A stretch of DNA of 64,000 nucleotides, from positions 17,886-81,885 of the IMG/VR virus record IMGVR_UViG_3300031551_000001, one strand, 5' to 3'. The position numbers and the translations under genes were made by a program. Below, piece after piece: positions 1 to 8,613 of the stretch. The stretch is from a virus. Under the pieces are notes generated by a model. That model was not told the origin of the DNA. It saw only the letters and a program-made list of their open reading frames with translations, and made no database searches. Numbering within the stretch: position 1 is the first letter of the stretch; every line of letters starts with the position of its first letter.

Positions 1-134
1 TCAATATCTTTTACAAGATTTATTTTTGGTAATGATTCCCAGTCTACAGAAAAAACATTCATCCCATAAGAATCTGCCACATTCCCAATTGATCTATTTC
101 CAGCGAATAATTCAAGTATATTTTTTATTTCCAT
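1..134 (-). CDS. Cytosine-5 DNA methyltransferase-like protein, N-terminus only
   Basis: The gene starts at the ATG at 134 and runs off the left edge, so only about 44 residues are visible. They contain ILELFAGNRSIG followed by VFSVDWE, which fits SAM-binding motif I (FxGxxSxG) and the acidic end of motif II of C5-type DNA methyltransferases and related phage methylases. Its start overlaps the last 10 bases of the upstream glycosyltransferase gene, so the two are probably co-transcribed. The catalytic Pro-Cys motif would lie outside the window, so activity cannot be judged. Confidence 0.6.
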   Translation of the reverse strand, partial: MEIKNILELFAGNRSIGNVADSYGMNVFSVDWESLPKINLVKDI

Positions 135-3013
135 TGTTCTATATATTCTAATAATTGTTCTTTATTCATCTTAACAGACTTCTCGTATTCTTCTACATTT
201 TTTTGATAATGAGGATGAAATTTAGAGCTGTTAACACCCTGATAATGCCATAAATGGTATAGCTTACCAGGAATAGTATGTATGATGTATCCTAACTCTT
301 TGAAGCGGTGGTAAAGTTCTATGTCCTCAAGCCCCCACGACATGAAAAGTTCATTTTCCCCTCCGGCCTCTAAATACTTTAACCTGTTAAAGAGTATCAT
401 TCCTCCCAGGCTCTTAACTGACGACTGCCCAGATCTAAAACTAAAATCCTTCTTCATCATGGTAGAATCATTTTTATCCATCTTTACAAATTCATCGAAT
501 GGATATACTACGTCTGCTTTGTTTATAGATATGGTTTCTATGGCGTCTTCCAGTTGCTGTTCAGGAATTATAACGTCAGCGTCACATACTACTATTATGT
601 CGCTTCCAGAAGCTTTAGCCATTTCATTTAACATTTTAGTCCTGTGAAAATCAGGTATGTCAAACTCCATATAAGTACATTTGTCTTTTAGATATTCGAA
701 ATATCCTTTTCCCCTTTGTAACTGTTCTCCAATAATTATATCTGAGTATGCCGTAGACTCCAAATAGTTTATTACCGTGTCTAAATTCTTCTTTCGCATA
801 GCACCATCATAGAACAGTGGTATAAGGAATGTAACAGATACATCTGATAAGTCTTTGTATTCTGTGTTGCATGTTACATACTCCCTTATTTCTGCTGAAG
901 AGTATAGATTGTATTTTACTTTTAAGTTAGTCAGTATGCTTTGATCGTGCCTATGATCTATGAACCCTTTGTGGAATTCAGGATTTGGTTGGTCCATTAA
1001 TATCTCACCACCATTATATGCACACCATTCAAGCCATTCTGTCATTATCCACATTGTCCTTTCAGACTTCTTACACACAATTATACCAGCCTCCATCTGT
1101 GGTTGGTCAAAGTATTTCTTCTCCATGCAATCCATCTTCTCAAAACACAACTTCTTAGTGTATGTAATGTTTGGATGACATCCATCAGTCAGGAGTATAT
1201 CTAATCCCTGCATTTTTTGCAGTAAAAAGTCCCTGTAATCTCCGCTTATTATATCCCCACTATCCATGTAAAGTAATATGTCACCATCATCCATGGTGTT
1301 AAGTGTAGCTATGATGAAGTAAGGCTTCCACAGCCAGTATCCACCACCCCTTTTCTTATTCAATATTGAAGCATACTTCTTGTAAAACTCTGAGGCAGTG
1401 AGGTGTGATCTTGTAATTTGATATGTTTTATCAACCATGCCCGAAGTAGTTACCCTGTTTATGAGTTTATCTTGTTGTGGTTTATAATTATCGTCTGCAT
1501 AGCAAAGGAACACTACTTTACGCTTTTCAAACTTAACCCTGTCTTGCAGTTGTTTTTTACTTAGTGTTTTTATGTGTTTTAGTTCTTGCTTCCCCTGTTG
1601 GAAAAAAGGATTGAATATTGTGCTTATTGATGTGCAGTGGTGATTGAGATGATATAATCCTCCTTTTGTTCTTCCTACTTTATACCCTAATCTTCTAAAT
1701 CTATCATACCTTTCTGCATCTTCTGGAGCATACGCTATAAACATTTCGTTCTCTCCACCTGCAGATATAAATGATTTCTTGTTGTACCCAATGGCTCCAC
1801 CCACGCTTTTATCATCTTTACCAACAAAGTCTATCCCGGATAACACCCCCACATCCCCACACTTAACCATATCAATATATTTTCTATTCCTGGCATATAC
1901 TCCGTCTCCTACTCTTAAGAAGGCTCCATTGTAAGGATAAACAAAGTCATACCCATTTCTTAGCATTTTAACCATTTCGTACAGGTCAAAAGGAGATGTC
2001 AGAACATCAGCGTCCCAGTTAACAATGTATGGTGTGTTGGCTAAACTTGTCATTCTGTTTAACATCTTTGTCCTATGGAACTCCTTGTACGGAAATCTTA
2101 CGTACTTGTCTCCATAGTCTTTGAATTTACGGGTATGCTGTTCTCCTATGATTATGTTAGTGTCGAAGCATTTCCTTAAAAAGTTAATAGATATTTTAAG
2201 GTTCTCACGCCTGTCCATATGGTCGTATCGTACAGGAATAATGAATGTTGTATCTTTCAGATCTGTTTTATAATCATCATGGCATATCCATTCCGGTTCC
2301 CAGAAGTCTTTTTCGTTATGTGTTTTGGCTAGTGGACCTGAGAATATCTTTGGAGGTCTGATGCATTTCTTACTGTTAGCCAGGAAAGCACCCCACCAAG
2401 AGAAACTGCTATTAGCCAATATATGATTCTCACACCCAGCCATAATAGCTATATCTTGCATTGGCGTTCTTTCTTCTATTATGTATTGTTTCCCCTTAAA
2501 GTGAATCTTAGCATATTCTACATCGTCTGTGCAAATGTAAAACTTGTATTTGGGATCGTTAAAGTATTTTACTATGGCTGATAGGTAGTATTCTGGGGGG
2601 AGGTTTATGTAGTTTGGATTGTTTATGTAGTCTCCTCTCCTTATGTGAATAGCAACAGTGTTGTCTCCAAGATAATCTGCAGACTTGGGCTTAAACCATT
2701 TGCGTATATCTTCTTTAATATTTTCCCAATACTTATATGATTGAAAAGTTCCAGTTAAATTAACCACACCTACATTAATATTATCTAATAAGGCAGGGTC
2801 ATAATGAAAATATTTTTCTATTATTTCTACATCAGGAGTTACGTCTTTGTAAAATTCTTCTGGTAAATTTAATTGATATCTATATTTCCAATCTGTTATA
2901 ATGGCTGGTTTGGATTTATATTTATAAGCTTGGCCAATAACACATGCGGCCTCTAGCATATTGTTAGCCAATCGACCATATGTATTTAATTTTTTGAATG
3001 TGATATATTCCAT
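125..3013 (-). CDS. Four-domain glycosyltransferase (GT11 plus three GT-A-like domains)
   Basis: This 962-residue protein joins several enzymes usually found apart. Residues 1-245 look like an alpha-1,2-fucosyltransferase (GT11), with HIRRGDY at 123-129 and SSFSWWGA at 202-209. Residues 255-495 look like a GT2/galactosyltransferase-C-type domain with IIGEQ, FHRTKMLN at 312-319, DAD at 334-336 and GGENE near 419. Residues 498-722 form a third transferase-like domain with GGGYWLWKPYF at 556-566 and a YMDSGD acidic motif. Residues 725-962 repeat the second domain (FHRTKMLN at 789-796, DAD at 811-813, GGENE again), so domains 2 and 4 are paralogous. No signal peptide or membrane helix is seen, so it should act in the cytoplasm on nucleotide-sugar donors. 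The acceptor is unknown; host surface glycans or virion proteins are possible. It is the largest gene of a glycan cluster and is followed 21 bp upstream by another transferase. Confidence 0.85.
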   Translation of the reverse strand: MEYITFKKLNTYGRLANNMLEAACVIGQAYKYKSKPAIITDWKYRYQLNLPEEFYKDVTPDVEIIEKYFHYDPALLDNINVGVVNLTGTFQSYKYWENIKEDIRKWFKPKSADYLGDNTVAIHIRRGDYINNPNYINLPPEYYLSAIVKYFNDPKYKFYICTDDVEYAKIHFKGKQYIIEERTPMQDIAIMAGCENHILANSSFSWWGAFLANSKKCIRPPKIFSGPLAKTHNEKDFWEPEWICHDDYKTDLKDTTFIIPVRYDHMDRRENLKISINFLRKCFDTNIIIGEQHTRKFKDYGDKYVRFPYKEFHRTKMLNRMTSLANTPYIVNWDADVLTSPFDLYEMVKMLRNGYDFVYPYNGAFLRVGDGVYARNRKYIDMVKCGDVGVLSGIDFVGKDDKSVGGAIGYNKKSFISAGGENEMFIAYAPEDAERYDRFRRLGYKVGRTKGGLYHLNHHCTSISTIFNPFFQQGKQELKHIKTLSKKQLQDRVKFEKRKVVFLCYADDNYKPQQDKLINRVTTSGMVDKTYQITRSHLTASEFYKKYASILNKKRGGGYWLWKPYFIIATLNTMDDGDILLYMDSGDIISGDYRDFLLQKMQGLDILLTDGCHPNITYTKKLCFEKMDCMEKKYFDQPQMEAGIIVCKKSERTMWIMTEWLEWCAYNGGEILMDQPNPEFHKGFIDHRHDQSILTNLKVKYNLYSSAEIREYVTCNTEYKDLSDVSVTFLIPLFYDGAMRKKNLDTVINYLESTAYSDIIIGEQLQRGKGYFEYLKDKCTYMEFDIPDFHRTKMLNEMAKASGSDIIVVCDADVIIPEQQLEDAIETISINKADVVYPFDEFVKMDKNDSTMMKKDFSFRSGQSSVKSLGGMILFNRLKYLEAGGENELFMSWGLEDIELYHRFKELGYIIHTIPGKLYHLWHYQGVNSSKFHPHYQKNVEEYEKSVKMNKEQLLEYIEQWK

Positions 3014-3034
3014 AAAATGTATAGTAGAATTATC

Positions 3035-3682
3035 CTAATCCAGTTTATTCTTAAAATATTTATGAGCTAAATGATAGTCAACATCATTAAACGCCACATC
3101 GCTGTATCCTGCCATATGATCTACTGGCCAAGGAATAAGTGCTAAACAATTAAATACAGGATGTACCTTCAAAGCATAGAACTCGTCAATCCCATAAGTG
3201 TATGTTGCGTTTTCAATGATATAGTCATATAAATTATCGGCAATAATATAAGCATATGTGCCAGAAATTTGATTGGCTTTATAAACGTATGGATTGTCTG
3301 TGGGCGTTATGTCTTTGTCTGGAAATTCAAAATGTCCACCAAGATATAACATGTCAAAACCTCTGTCCACGGAATTCACTCTTTCTACGAAGTCCTCAGC
3401 TAACACTATATCATCCTCAAGAACAACAATATACTTGTATTGTTTTTCCTTAGCATGTTTGATGAGGCTTACATGAGACATTAAGCACCCTAATATTCCT
3501 TGTGCGTTACGTTCTCCATATTTCCTACTGTCTTCCGGTACTTCGAGGGTTCTACCATCTGTAGCTTCCCACCTGGTAAACGTTAGTCCAAGATTATCTA
3601 GTTTGGTTTTCATGTCGTTTAACCTATCTGTACGATGAGGAAGATTAACAACGAATATTGGTATGTCAGCTATTTTAATCAT
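3035..3682 (-). CDS. Glycosyltransferase family 25 (LPS-type)
   Basis: This 215-residue protein begins with IPIFVVNLPHRTDRL, the standard opening of GT25 LPS galactosyl/glucosyltransferases (VxNLxxRxDR). It continues with CLMSHVSLIKHA and VVLEDDIVLAEDF, the conserved CxxSH and LEDD metal/donor-binding motifs. It probably moves a hexose from a UDP-sugar onto a glycan acceptor in the cytoplasm. Length is usual for the family. It lies 21 bp upstream (in transcription order) of the four-domain transferase and is preceded by about 120 bp containing a perfect 12-bp palindrome, which could hold a promoter or operator. Confidence 0.88.
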   Translation of the reverse strand: MIKIADIPIFVVNLPHRTDRLNDMKTKLDNLGLTFTRWEATDGRTLEVPEDSRKYGERNAQGILGCLMSHVSLIKHAKEKQYKYIVVLEDDIVLAEDFVERVNSVDRGFDMLYLGGHFEFPDKDITPTDNPYVYKANQISGTYAYIIADNLYDYIIENATYTYGIDEFYALKVHPVFNCLALIPWPVDHMAGYSDVAFNDVDYHLAHKYFKNKLD

Positions 3683-3803
3683 ATATGTGTGTTTTAAGGC
3701 TCATATGAGCGTTTGTGACAGCTTTAGATTCAAAGTTAAGGTTTTTGTTGTCTTTTATATTATATCGCCCTCAGCGTCCTCTGAGGAAGCCACAGGGTAT
3801 AAA
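3683..3803. other. Intergenic gap with a 12-bp palindrome
   Basis: This gap separates the GT25 gene from the GT9-like gene. It contains the perfect palindrome GCTCATATGAGC at 3699-3710, about 17 bp upstream of the GT25 start, and a weaker CTCAG/CTGAG hairpin near 3769-3784. It is one of the few true gaps inside the minus-strand glycan cluster, so it may hold an operator or a transcription restart. No clear TAnnTTTG box was found in it. Confidence 0.4.
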
Positions 3804-4526
3804 TTATCTTTGTTTGTTTGTGTCATATAACCATACATAATTAATATTAGGATAAAAAAAGTTCTTGCGTTCATACATAGACCTAAATCTTGCGTTATCA
3901 GTGACTAAACAATCTACGTTAATGTGTTTGTTTCTTTTCAGGGCAGATGCTAATGAATGTCCACCAGAATTAAGACATATATACCTCTTGCATGAAGATA
4001 TGTAATTACATAACTCATATATATTGTTTACCGTGATAGTATCATTTACGTATATTCTGTCACTGCATATCTTTTCTCCTACTATCTGCACTAAACCTCC
4101 CCCCCCCTGCTTATCCAAGTATTCTTGTAAAACATTCTCATCATAGTCTCCTTCTCTTTTACTTGTTTTACATGACATGTCTACGAGTGTGATATCGGAT
4201 AGTTCTGGGCAAAGGACAGGTTGATAATATATTATCGGATAATCATTTGTATAAGGTAAAAAATTTGCAATCTCCCAATTGCCAATAAAGGATCCACATA
4301 CGTTCTTTGGTTCACGTCCTATTATTTCTCCACAGTTTCCGGGTTTATCCATCTTACCTTTAACAAATGGACTTAACCCCCACACCAACTCATATACTTC
4401 ATCACTGCATGGAGTCTCTGCACTTATGTACACATCGTATCCCTGTTGGTGGAATAATGATGGTAAAGTACTGTGCTGTAAGCTATCACCAAGTCCATCA
4501 TGCCACGATCTAATTATTTTGTCCAT
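3804..4526 (-). CDS. GT9-like (heptosyltransferase fold) glycosyltransferase with a poly-G tract
   Basis: This 240-residue protein starts with RSWHDGLGDSLQHSTLPSLF, resembling the GxGDxL nucleotide-sugar start of GT-B heptosyltransferases. Near the C-terminus CLNSGGHSLASALKR resembles the GxxHLAxA signature of GT9. The fold is therefore probably GT-B, acting on LPS or a similar acceptor, although the protein is shorter than usual heptosyltransferases (about 320-350 residues). Around residues 140-144 the coding strand holds nine consecutive G (4099-4107 on the plus strand as C), read as Gln-Gly-Gly-Gly-Gly. Slippage by one base would truncate the protein. It overlaps the methyltransferase downstream in the operon by 13 bases. 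Confidence 0.6.
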   Translation of the reverse strand: MDKIIRSWHDGLGDSLQHSTLPSLFHQQGYDVYISAETPCSDEVYELVWGLSPFVKGKMDKPGNCGEIIGREPKNVCGSFIGNWEIANFLPYTNDYPIIYYQPVLCPELSDITLVDMSCKTSKREGDYDENVLQEYLDKQGGGGLVQIVGEKICSDRIYVNDTITVNNIYELCNYISSCKRYICLNSGGHSLASALKRNKHINVDCLVTDNARFRSMYERKNFFYPNINYVWLYDTNKQR

Positions 4527-5098
4527 ATCCCGTAGCTACATTGATGAGTATGAAAGTCATGTATCCCTTGTCCTGCCTCATAATATTGAACACAATCTCC
4601 GAAATGTCCTATAAAGAAGCCCATAGTAAATTCATGGTGATGAGCTTTATCTTTTCCGGCTTCTATTGGTTCAAAGAAACGAATTATTTTAGAAGCTTTT
4701 TTTGCCTTGTCAATAATGATGTTAGGGTCTAACACGTGTTGAAGAACGTTCATTAACCACACCTCATCTACTTTAGGAAAGTCTATTTCTTCTGCTGGTT
4801 TTGTTAATAGAGTGAATCCGGCTTTATCACATGTGTTTCGTAGTAATGATGATGGCATGGGTTCTATTATGTAGCAGTTACCGTGGTTATGACAGTAATC
4901 TAAGGCAGAAAAATCTGCTGGTCCTATCTCTATTATGTCCTTCTCCTGCAGGTCTGGATTTATTTGTAGGTAGTGGAAGTAGTTTCTGTAAGAATTTTTG
5001 TAGTGTTTTCTTCCTTCTATCTCGTCAAAGATATGATGTCTACGTTCCTCTATTTGTCCTAATTCCCATTTACTTCTTTCTATCATTTTATTTCCCAT
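4514..5098 (-). CDS. Class I SAM-dependent methyltransferase
   Basis: The 194-residue protein has DIIEIGPADFSALDYC, a glycine-poor version of SAM-binding motif I, followed by CYIIEPMP (motif II acidic residue) and VDEVWLMNVLQHVLDP, the usual motif IV/post-IV block of small-molecule and glycan methyltransferases. It probably caps or methylates a sugar or lipid in the same pathway as the neighbouring transferases. The first ATG gives MGNKMIERSKWE; a second in-frame ATG lies four codons in (5086). Its start lies inside the small ORF 5083-5196, suggesting translational coupling. Confidence 0.7.
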   Translation of the reverse strand: MGNKMIERSKWELGQIEERRHHIFDEIEGRKHYKNSYRNYFHYLQINPDLQEKDIIEIGPADFSALDYCHNHGNCYIIEPMPSSLLRNTCDKAGFTLLTKPAEEIDFPKVDEVWLMNVLQHVLDPNIIIDKAKKASKIIRFFEPIEAGKDKAHHHEFTMGFFIGHFGDCVQYYEAGQGIHDFHTHQCSYGIWTK

Positions 5099-5196
5099 TT
5101 ATGATAAGCGTGTTCTTTTATTTGCCCTTCCTCCCATTGGCTTATGGGGACATCCTTAAATTCATTTTGTTTCATTTCTTTCTTTTTCTTAGCCAT
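5083..5196 (-). pseudogene. Small ORF resembling a methyltransferase N-terminus (likely remnant)
   Basis: This 37-codon ORF (MAKKKKEMKQNEF...) ends just inside the start of the methyltransferase gene. Its last 18 residues contain WEEGQIKEHAYH, close to WELGQIEERRHH at the start of the adjacent methyltransferase (4514-5098). It overlaps the end of the upstream gene and the start of the downstream gene in the phage operon style. I infer a remnant of a second, duplicated methyltransferase, or a leader peptide that couples translation. Confidence 0.4.
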
Positions 5197-5789
5197 TTTG
5201 CAAGTGGATATGCGGGGTTGCAATCTGCATGATTATAATTATCACTAAAATATTCAGCAAACTCAATCATGTCCTTTTTATTAAATTGAGGTTTATTCTC
5301 TTTTATATATTGTTCAGCTTTTTCTTTTGATGAGAATATTTTATAATTATTAGAATAACGTGGCAATCTTGAAAAAAATACACTTTGCATTATATCATTA
5401 TCAATATTATTTGTATCTAAACAATAGAAAACTTGTCCATCACAAAGTTCTTTACCATCTTCTGTCTTTAAAGTTGGTTGTTTTTCTATTAATCTCGGGC
5501 CATAATCATTACCGCCGACTAACATGAAATTAATCGATTTAGTAAAATCTTTCCATTCCTTTTCTTCTAATTCGAATTTATCCTCTTCTATCTTTTCAAA
5601 CCATGATGGATGTTGGTTTAATAATAATTTTATTTTGAATTTATCATCTTCCAATATACAATATCTTCTATATTTTTTATCTATAAATGGATTGTCAATT
5701 ACTATATCTAAATTATCTTTAAAGGTAATTATTGCAAATTCTTGTATACCATACCAATCAAGATTATCTGTGATTACTTTATATTTCAT
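5172..5789 (-). CDS. Hypothetical protein, 205 residues
   Basis: I do not recognise a family. The protein is charged and apparently soluble, with no signal peptide or membrane helix. It contains NFMLVGGNDYGPRLIE in the middle and ends in a basic tail (KWLRKRKK). Overlaps with both neighbours (11 bases with 5779-6114, 25 bases with the small ORF 5083-5196) place it in the same minus-strand transcript. Function is unknown. Confidence 0.6.
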   Translation of the reverse strand: MKYKVITDNLDWYGIQEFAIITFKDNLDIVIDNPFIDKKYRRYCILEDDKFKIKLLLNQHPSWFEKIEEDKFELEEKEWKDFTKSINFMLVGGNDYGPRLIEKQPTLKTEDGKELCDGQVFYCLDTNNIDNDIMQSVFFSRLPRYSNNYKIFSSKEKAEQYIKENKPQFNKKDMIEFAEYFSDNYNHADCNPAYPLAKWLRKRKK

Positions 5790-6114
5790 TGTTTATTATT
5801 TTTAATAAAAAAGACAAATTATTTTTATAAAGATATTTAATTCGTTGTTCTCTTTTTTCTAATTCTTCTTCTGAAATTTGTTTTTCTCTTCCATCGAGAT
5901 AATCATATCCATTATAATAATTGTATAAACCATAATCATTACAAACACTACCATTCCTAATTTTAAAATGCCCAATAATTTGTCCTTCTTTATATTTTAG
6001 TGGATGTTCTAATTTGTAATTTAATTCTTTTAACTTTTCATTTTCATTTTCTAATTTTGCGTTTTTTTCATGAAGACGATCAATAAGCCTTGTTTCTTCT
6101 GTTGCTTTTTTCAT
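5779..6114 (-). CDS. Hypothetical coiled-coil protein, 111 residues
   Basis: The first 40 residues are a clear heptad-like, Glu/Lys/Leu-rich coiled coil (LIDRLHEKNAKLENENEKLK). The rest contains a Tyr/Asn/Gly-rich stretch (NYYNGYDYLDG) and a second charged helix. It overlaps the DUF5672-like transferase by 35 bases and the next gene by 11 bases. No family is recognised; it may be a small structural or adaptor protein. Confidence 0.55.
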   Translation of the reverse strand: MKKATEETRLIDRLHEKNAKLENENEKLKELNYKLEHPLKYKEGQIIGHFKIRNGSVCNDYGLYNYYNGYDYLDGREKQISEEELEKREQRIKYLYKNNLSFLLKIINNEI

Positions 6115-6814
6115 TATTTTTAAGATTTAATATTTCGTTTCCGTTTATAAAGTTGCAATGATGAAATCCAAAATGTTTATTCACGTCAAAATAGAAGGGT
6201 TCTCTGTAATCATCCCCAAATTCACTACATCTGTTTTCGTAAGAAAATCTGTATGCGAGGTCTAATGGTGGAAATTTTATTTGATATTCCATACATTTTT
6301 CATAATTTATTGCCGTCAGAAAGATGTCTTCCCCCAAATACCCACATGTAATGAATTGATTGGAATATTCAAGGAACTTTCTACTTCTCAGAGAAAACCC
6401 CCCGTTGCCTATTCTGTTTTTAGAAATTGCTTTTCGTATAATATCTCGTTTATCTGGTGACTGATCTTGTATCCACTCTTCATCATCCGGCCAAGGGGCT
6501 CCAATATAATCATACTTCAAAAACTCATCTGTCCACATATCTGGGTTCACAACATATCCATCTGACTGGATGACAAGCACATAATCATTATCTATATACT
6601 CTATTAAGTTAAGCATAAAATTGTTGTACATCAGGACAGAGGAGAGGTGCGGAATCGCTATCTTTTCCACCCCCTCATATACTCTGTCTGTGCTTGATAA
6701 AAGAACAATCCTCCCAAAATTTATATCTTTTGATGAATATCTGAGTGCTGCTACAGCATCATCTGGACAATCGCAATTTACAGCTACAAGGGCTATTTTA
6801 TCTTCCCTTTTCAT
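6080..6814 (-). CDS. DUF5672-like glycosyltransferase
   Basis: From the ATG at 6814 the protein is 244 residues (MKREDKIALVAVN). An earlier ATG at 6841 is inside the upstream phosphatase gene and less likely. The order RIVLLSS, NDYVLVIQSDGYVVNP, YDYIGAPWP, RIGNGGFSLRS and LGEDIFL matches the DUF5672 family, GT-A-like proteins found in phages and giant viruses: QSDG is the metal/donor motif and NGGFSLR the acceptor-side motif. The donor sugar is unknown. It belongs to the minus-strand glycan cluster. Confidence 0.8.
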   Translation of the reverse strand: MKREDKIALVAVNCDCPDDAVAALRYSSKDINFGRIVLLSSTDRVYEGVEKIAIPHLSSVLMYNNFMLNLIEYIDNDYVLVIQSDGYVVNPDMWTDEFLKYDYIGAPWPDDEEWIQDQSPDKRDIIRKAISKNRIGNGGFSLRSRKFLEYSNQFITCGYLGEDIFLTAINYEKCMEYQIKFPPLDLAYRFSYENRCSEFGDDYREPFYFDVNKHFGFHHCNFINGNEILNLKNNEKSNRRNKAY

Positions 6815-7493
6815 CTGGGTACAAATTTTTAACCAAATCACTTTGCCAAAATTCTTTAGTATCTATATTTATTAAGGTTAATTTCCCTTCCCATCCAGCA
6901 CCTTGATCAATATTCCATAAATTACGAATATGTACAGGACTTAAATCACTTTTAGTTCTTGATGTTGTTGTGTGACCAATATAAATTTCATCATAATCTT
7001 TTACCTCAAAAATAGGAGAAAATAGATAAGACCAAAATAAATCTCTGTCCCATGTTAAATCATATATAGATTGCTTAGAAATATCCTTCACTAAAGAAAA
7101 ACCTCCATGAACAAACAATTTATTATCTTTTGTTATATAATAAGGTTTCGCATTCTCAAGAAATTTCTCATGTTTTTGTTCATAATTTGAATCTTGTACT
7201 CTATAATAAGCATTTAAAGTGGCTTCTCCTCCTTGGGACGTCCATATTCTTGGTTTATTATAAGTTTTGAAATAATCCAGCAACCACCGATCATGATTTC
7301 CTAAAATATAAATTAGATTTTTAAACTTCATAAGTTCTTCAAAACATTCAGGAACTTGGCTCCATCCATCAGCTACATCCCCCAAGCTTATTAATAAATC
7401 ATTATCGTAATCTATCCCTGATTTTTCAATAACCTGCATTAGCGCTTTATATGCACCATGAATATCTCCCAAACAAAATCTTTTTATTTCCAT
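6798..7493 (-). CDS. Serine/threonine-type metallophosphatase (PrpA/lambda PPase-like)
   Basis: The 231-residue protein has the complete phosphoesterase signature in order: GDIHGAY (residues 9-15), SLGDVADG, LGNHDRWL, and FVHGGFS, followed by YIGHTTTSR. These give the Asp, His and Asn ligands of a two-metal centre, as in lambda phosphatase and bacterial PrpA/PrpB. It should hydrolyse phosphoprotein or small phosphoesters in the cytoplasm. It overlaps both neighbours (16 and 10 bases). In the glycan cluster it could act on sugar phosphates or reverse host phosphorylation; the sequence does not decide. Confidence 0.88.
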   Translation of the reverse strand: MEIKRFCLGDIHGAYKALMQVIEKSGIDYDNDLLISLGDVADGWSQVPECFEELMKFKNLIYILGNHDRWLLDYFKTYNKPRIWTSQGGEATLNAYYRVQDSNYEQKHEKFLENAKPYYITKDNKLFVHGGFSLVKDISKQSIYDLTWDRDLFWSYLFSPIFEVKDYDEIYIGHTTTSRTKSDLSPVHIRNLWNIDQGAGWEGKLTLINIDTKEFWQSDLVKNLYPDEKGR

Positions 7494-8470
7494 ATTGTAG
7501 GTAAATTTTTATATACCTCTATGTTCGTAAATTCTTTCGATTCTTCAATTTCCTGAGTATTTGCCCATTCAACCATTTTGTTAATTCCGTCCCATATCTG
7601 TGTTTTATTTATAGAAGGAAAATGCTTCTTGATCTTATCAATAGAACAATATGCATTATGCACTTCATTTCTTGCTTTAACATGCATTATTTGTTGATGA
7701 GACCCCATAGCACGCTTTACCATTTCTGCTATATCGTTTACAGAATATGTCTTTTCTGCTCCTATGTTAAAAGTTTTATTATACATTTCAGGTTTAAAAG
7801 CAGATTGAGCTATTTTAGGGGCTATGTCCCCTATAAATGAAAATGCTCTTGTCTGAGTGCCGTCTCCGAACACGGTCAATGGCTTATCAGAAAGAATTTG
7901 ATTAATAAAAATACCAAGAACATTTCTATATTTATCGTTGAGTCGTTGTCTTGGCCCGTAAATATTGTATGGGCGAAAGATAATGTAATCAAGACCAAAC
8001 ATTTTATTGGCTGCTATTATATCAAGTTCTGTGGCATATTTAGCTATACCGTATGGGTCTATGGGTTGTGGTTGTGTTTCTTCTGTAAACGGTGGTTCTG
8101 CATCTCCATAACAAGCTATTGAACTAAAAAAGATAAGTTTTGCTTCATGTTTTATGCATTCATTGATAATATTCATAGAACCTACTACATTGTTGGTATA
8201 ATTGAAATTGCGTATAAAATGAGAGAGCCCTTCGGCAGCATAAGCAGCCAAATGAAATACATATTCGAATTTATAGTCTACGAACATCCAGCTCATTTGC
8301 CTTTTGTCATTGACTGTCATCTGGTAAAAATGAGACTTCCTGTTTATATTGTTCGTGCTTCCCCCGCTTAAATTATCCACGACATAAACATCATGTTTGA
8401 GATTTATGAGTTCGTCAACTATATGAGAACCAATAAACCCTAAACCTCCGGTTACAAGTATATTACTCAT
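7484..8470 (-). CDS. NAD-dependent sugar-nucleotide epimerase/dehydratase
   Basis: A 328-residue extended short-chain dehydrogenase. It has VTGGLGFIGSHIVDEL (residues 6-21, NAD-binding GxxGxxG), a conserved VFHLAA segment, FFSSIACYG (catalytic Ser) and YGIAK (catalytic Tyr and Lys), and then FRPYNIYGPRQ. This fits UDP-glucose 4-epimerase or dTDP/UDP-sugar dehydratase relatives and probably makes the activated sugar used by the nearby transferases. Its ATG overlaps the stop of the small zinc-binding gene upstream (ATGA), showing translational coupling. Confidence 0.9.
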   Translation of the reverse strand: MSNILVTGGLGFIGSHIVDELINLKHDVYVVDNLSGGSTNNINRKSHFYQMTVNDKRQMSWMFVDYKFEYVFHLAAYAAEGLSHFIRNFNYTNNVVGSMNIINECIKHEAKLIFFSSIACYGDAEPPFTEETQPQPIDPYGIAKYATELDIIAANKMFGLDYIIFRPYNIYGPRQRLNDKYRNVLGIFINQILSDKPLTVFGDGTQTRAFSFIGDIAPKIAQSAFKPEMYNKTFNIGAEKTYSVNDIAEMVKRAMGSHQQIMHVKARNEVHNAYCSIDKIKKHFPSINKTQIWDGINKMVEWANTQEIEESKEFTNIEVYKNLPTIWK

Positions 8471-8613
8471 TTTCTAATTATTTTAGGTTTATAAACCAAG
8501 AATAATTTATCACAATAAACACACCTAGAATAAATACAACCACTCCACACATCCATTTCCCATGTAAGTTTTGGTTTGTGAAAACCAAATAAACATTTAA
8601 TCTTTCTAAACAT
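8467..8613 (-). CDS. Small zinc-binding phage protein, 48 residues
   Basis: This ORF encodes MFRKIKCLFGFHK followed by RCVYCDKLFLVYK. A Cys in CLFGFH and the later CVYC pair plus His form a plausible zinc site, a pattern seen in many short phage proteins. Its TGA overlaps the ATG of the epimerase gene (ATGA), which supports this frame over the longer hydrophobic overlapping ORF 8478-8675. Function unknown; it probably lies in the glycan operon. Confidence 0.6.
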   Translation of the reverse strand: MFRKIKCLFGFHKPKLTWEMDVWSGCIYSRCVYCDKLFLVYKPKIIRK

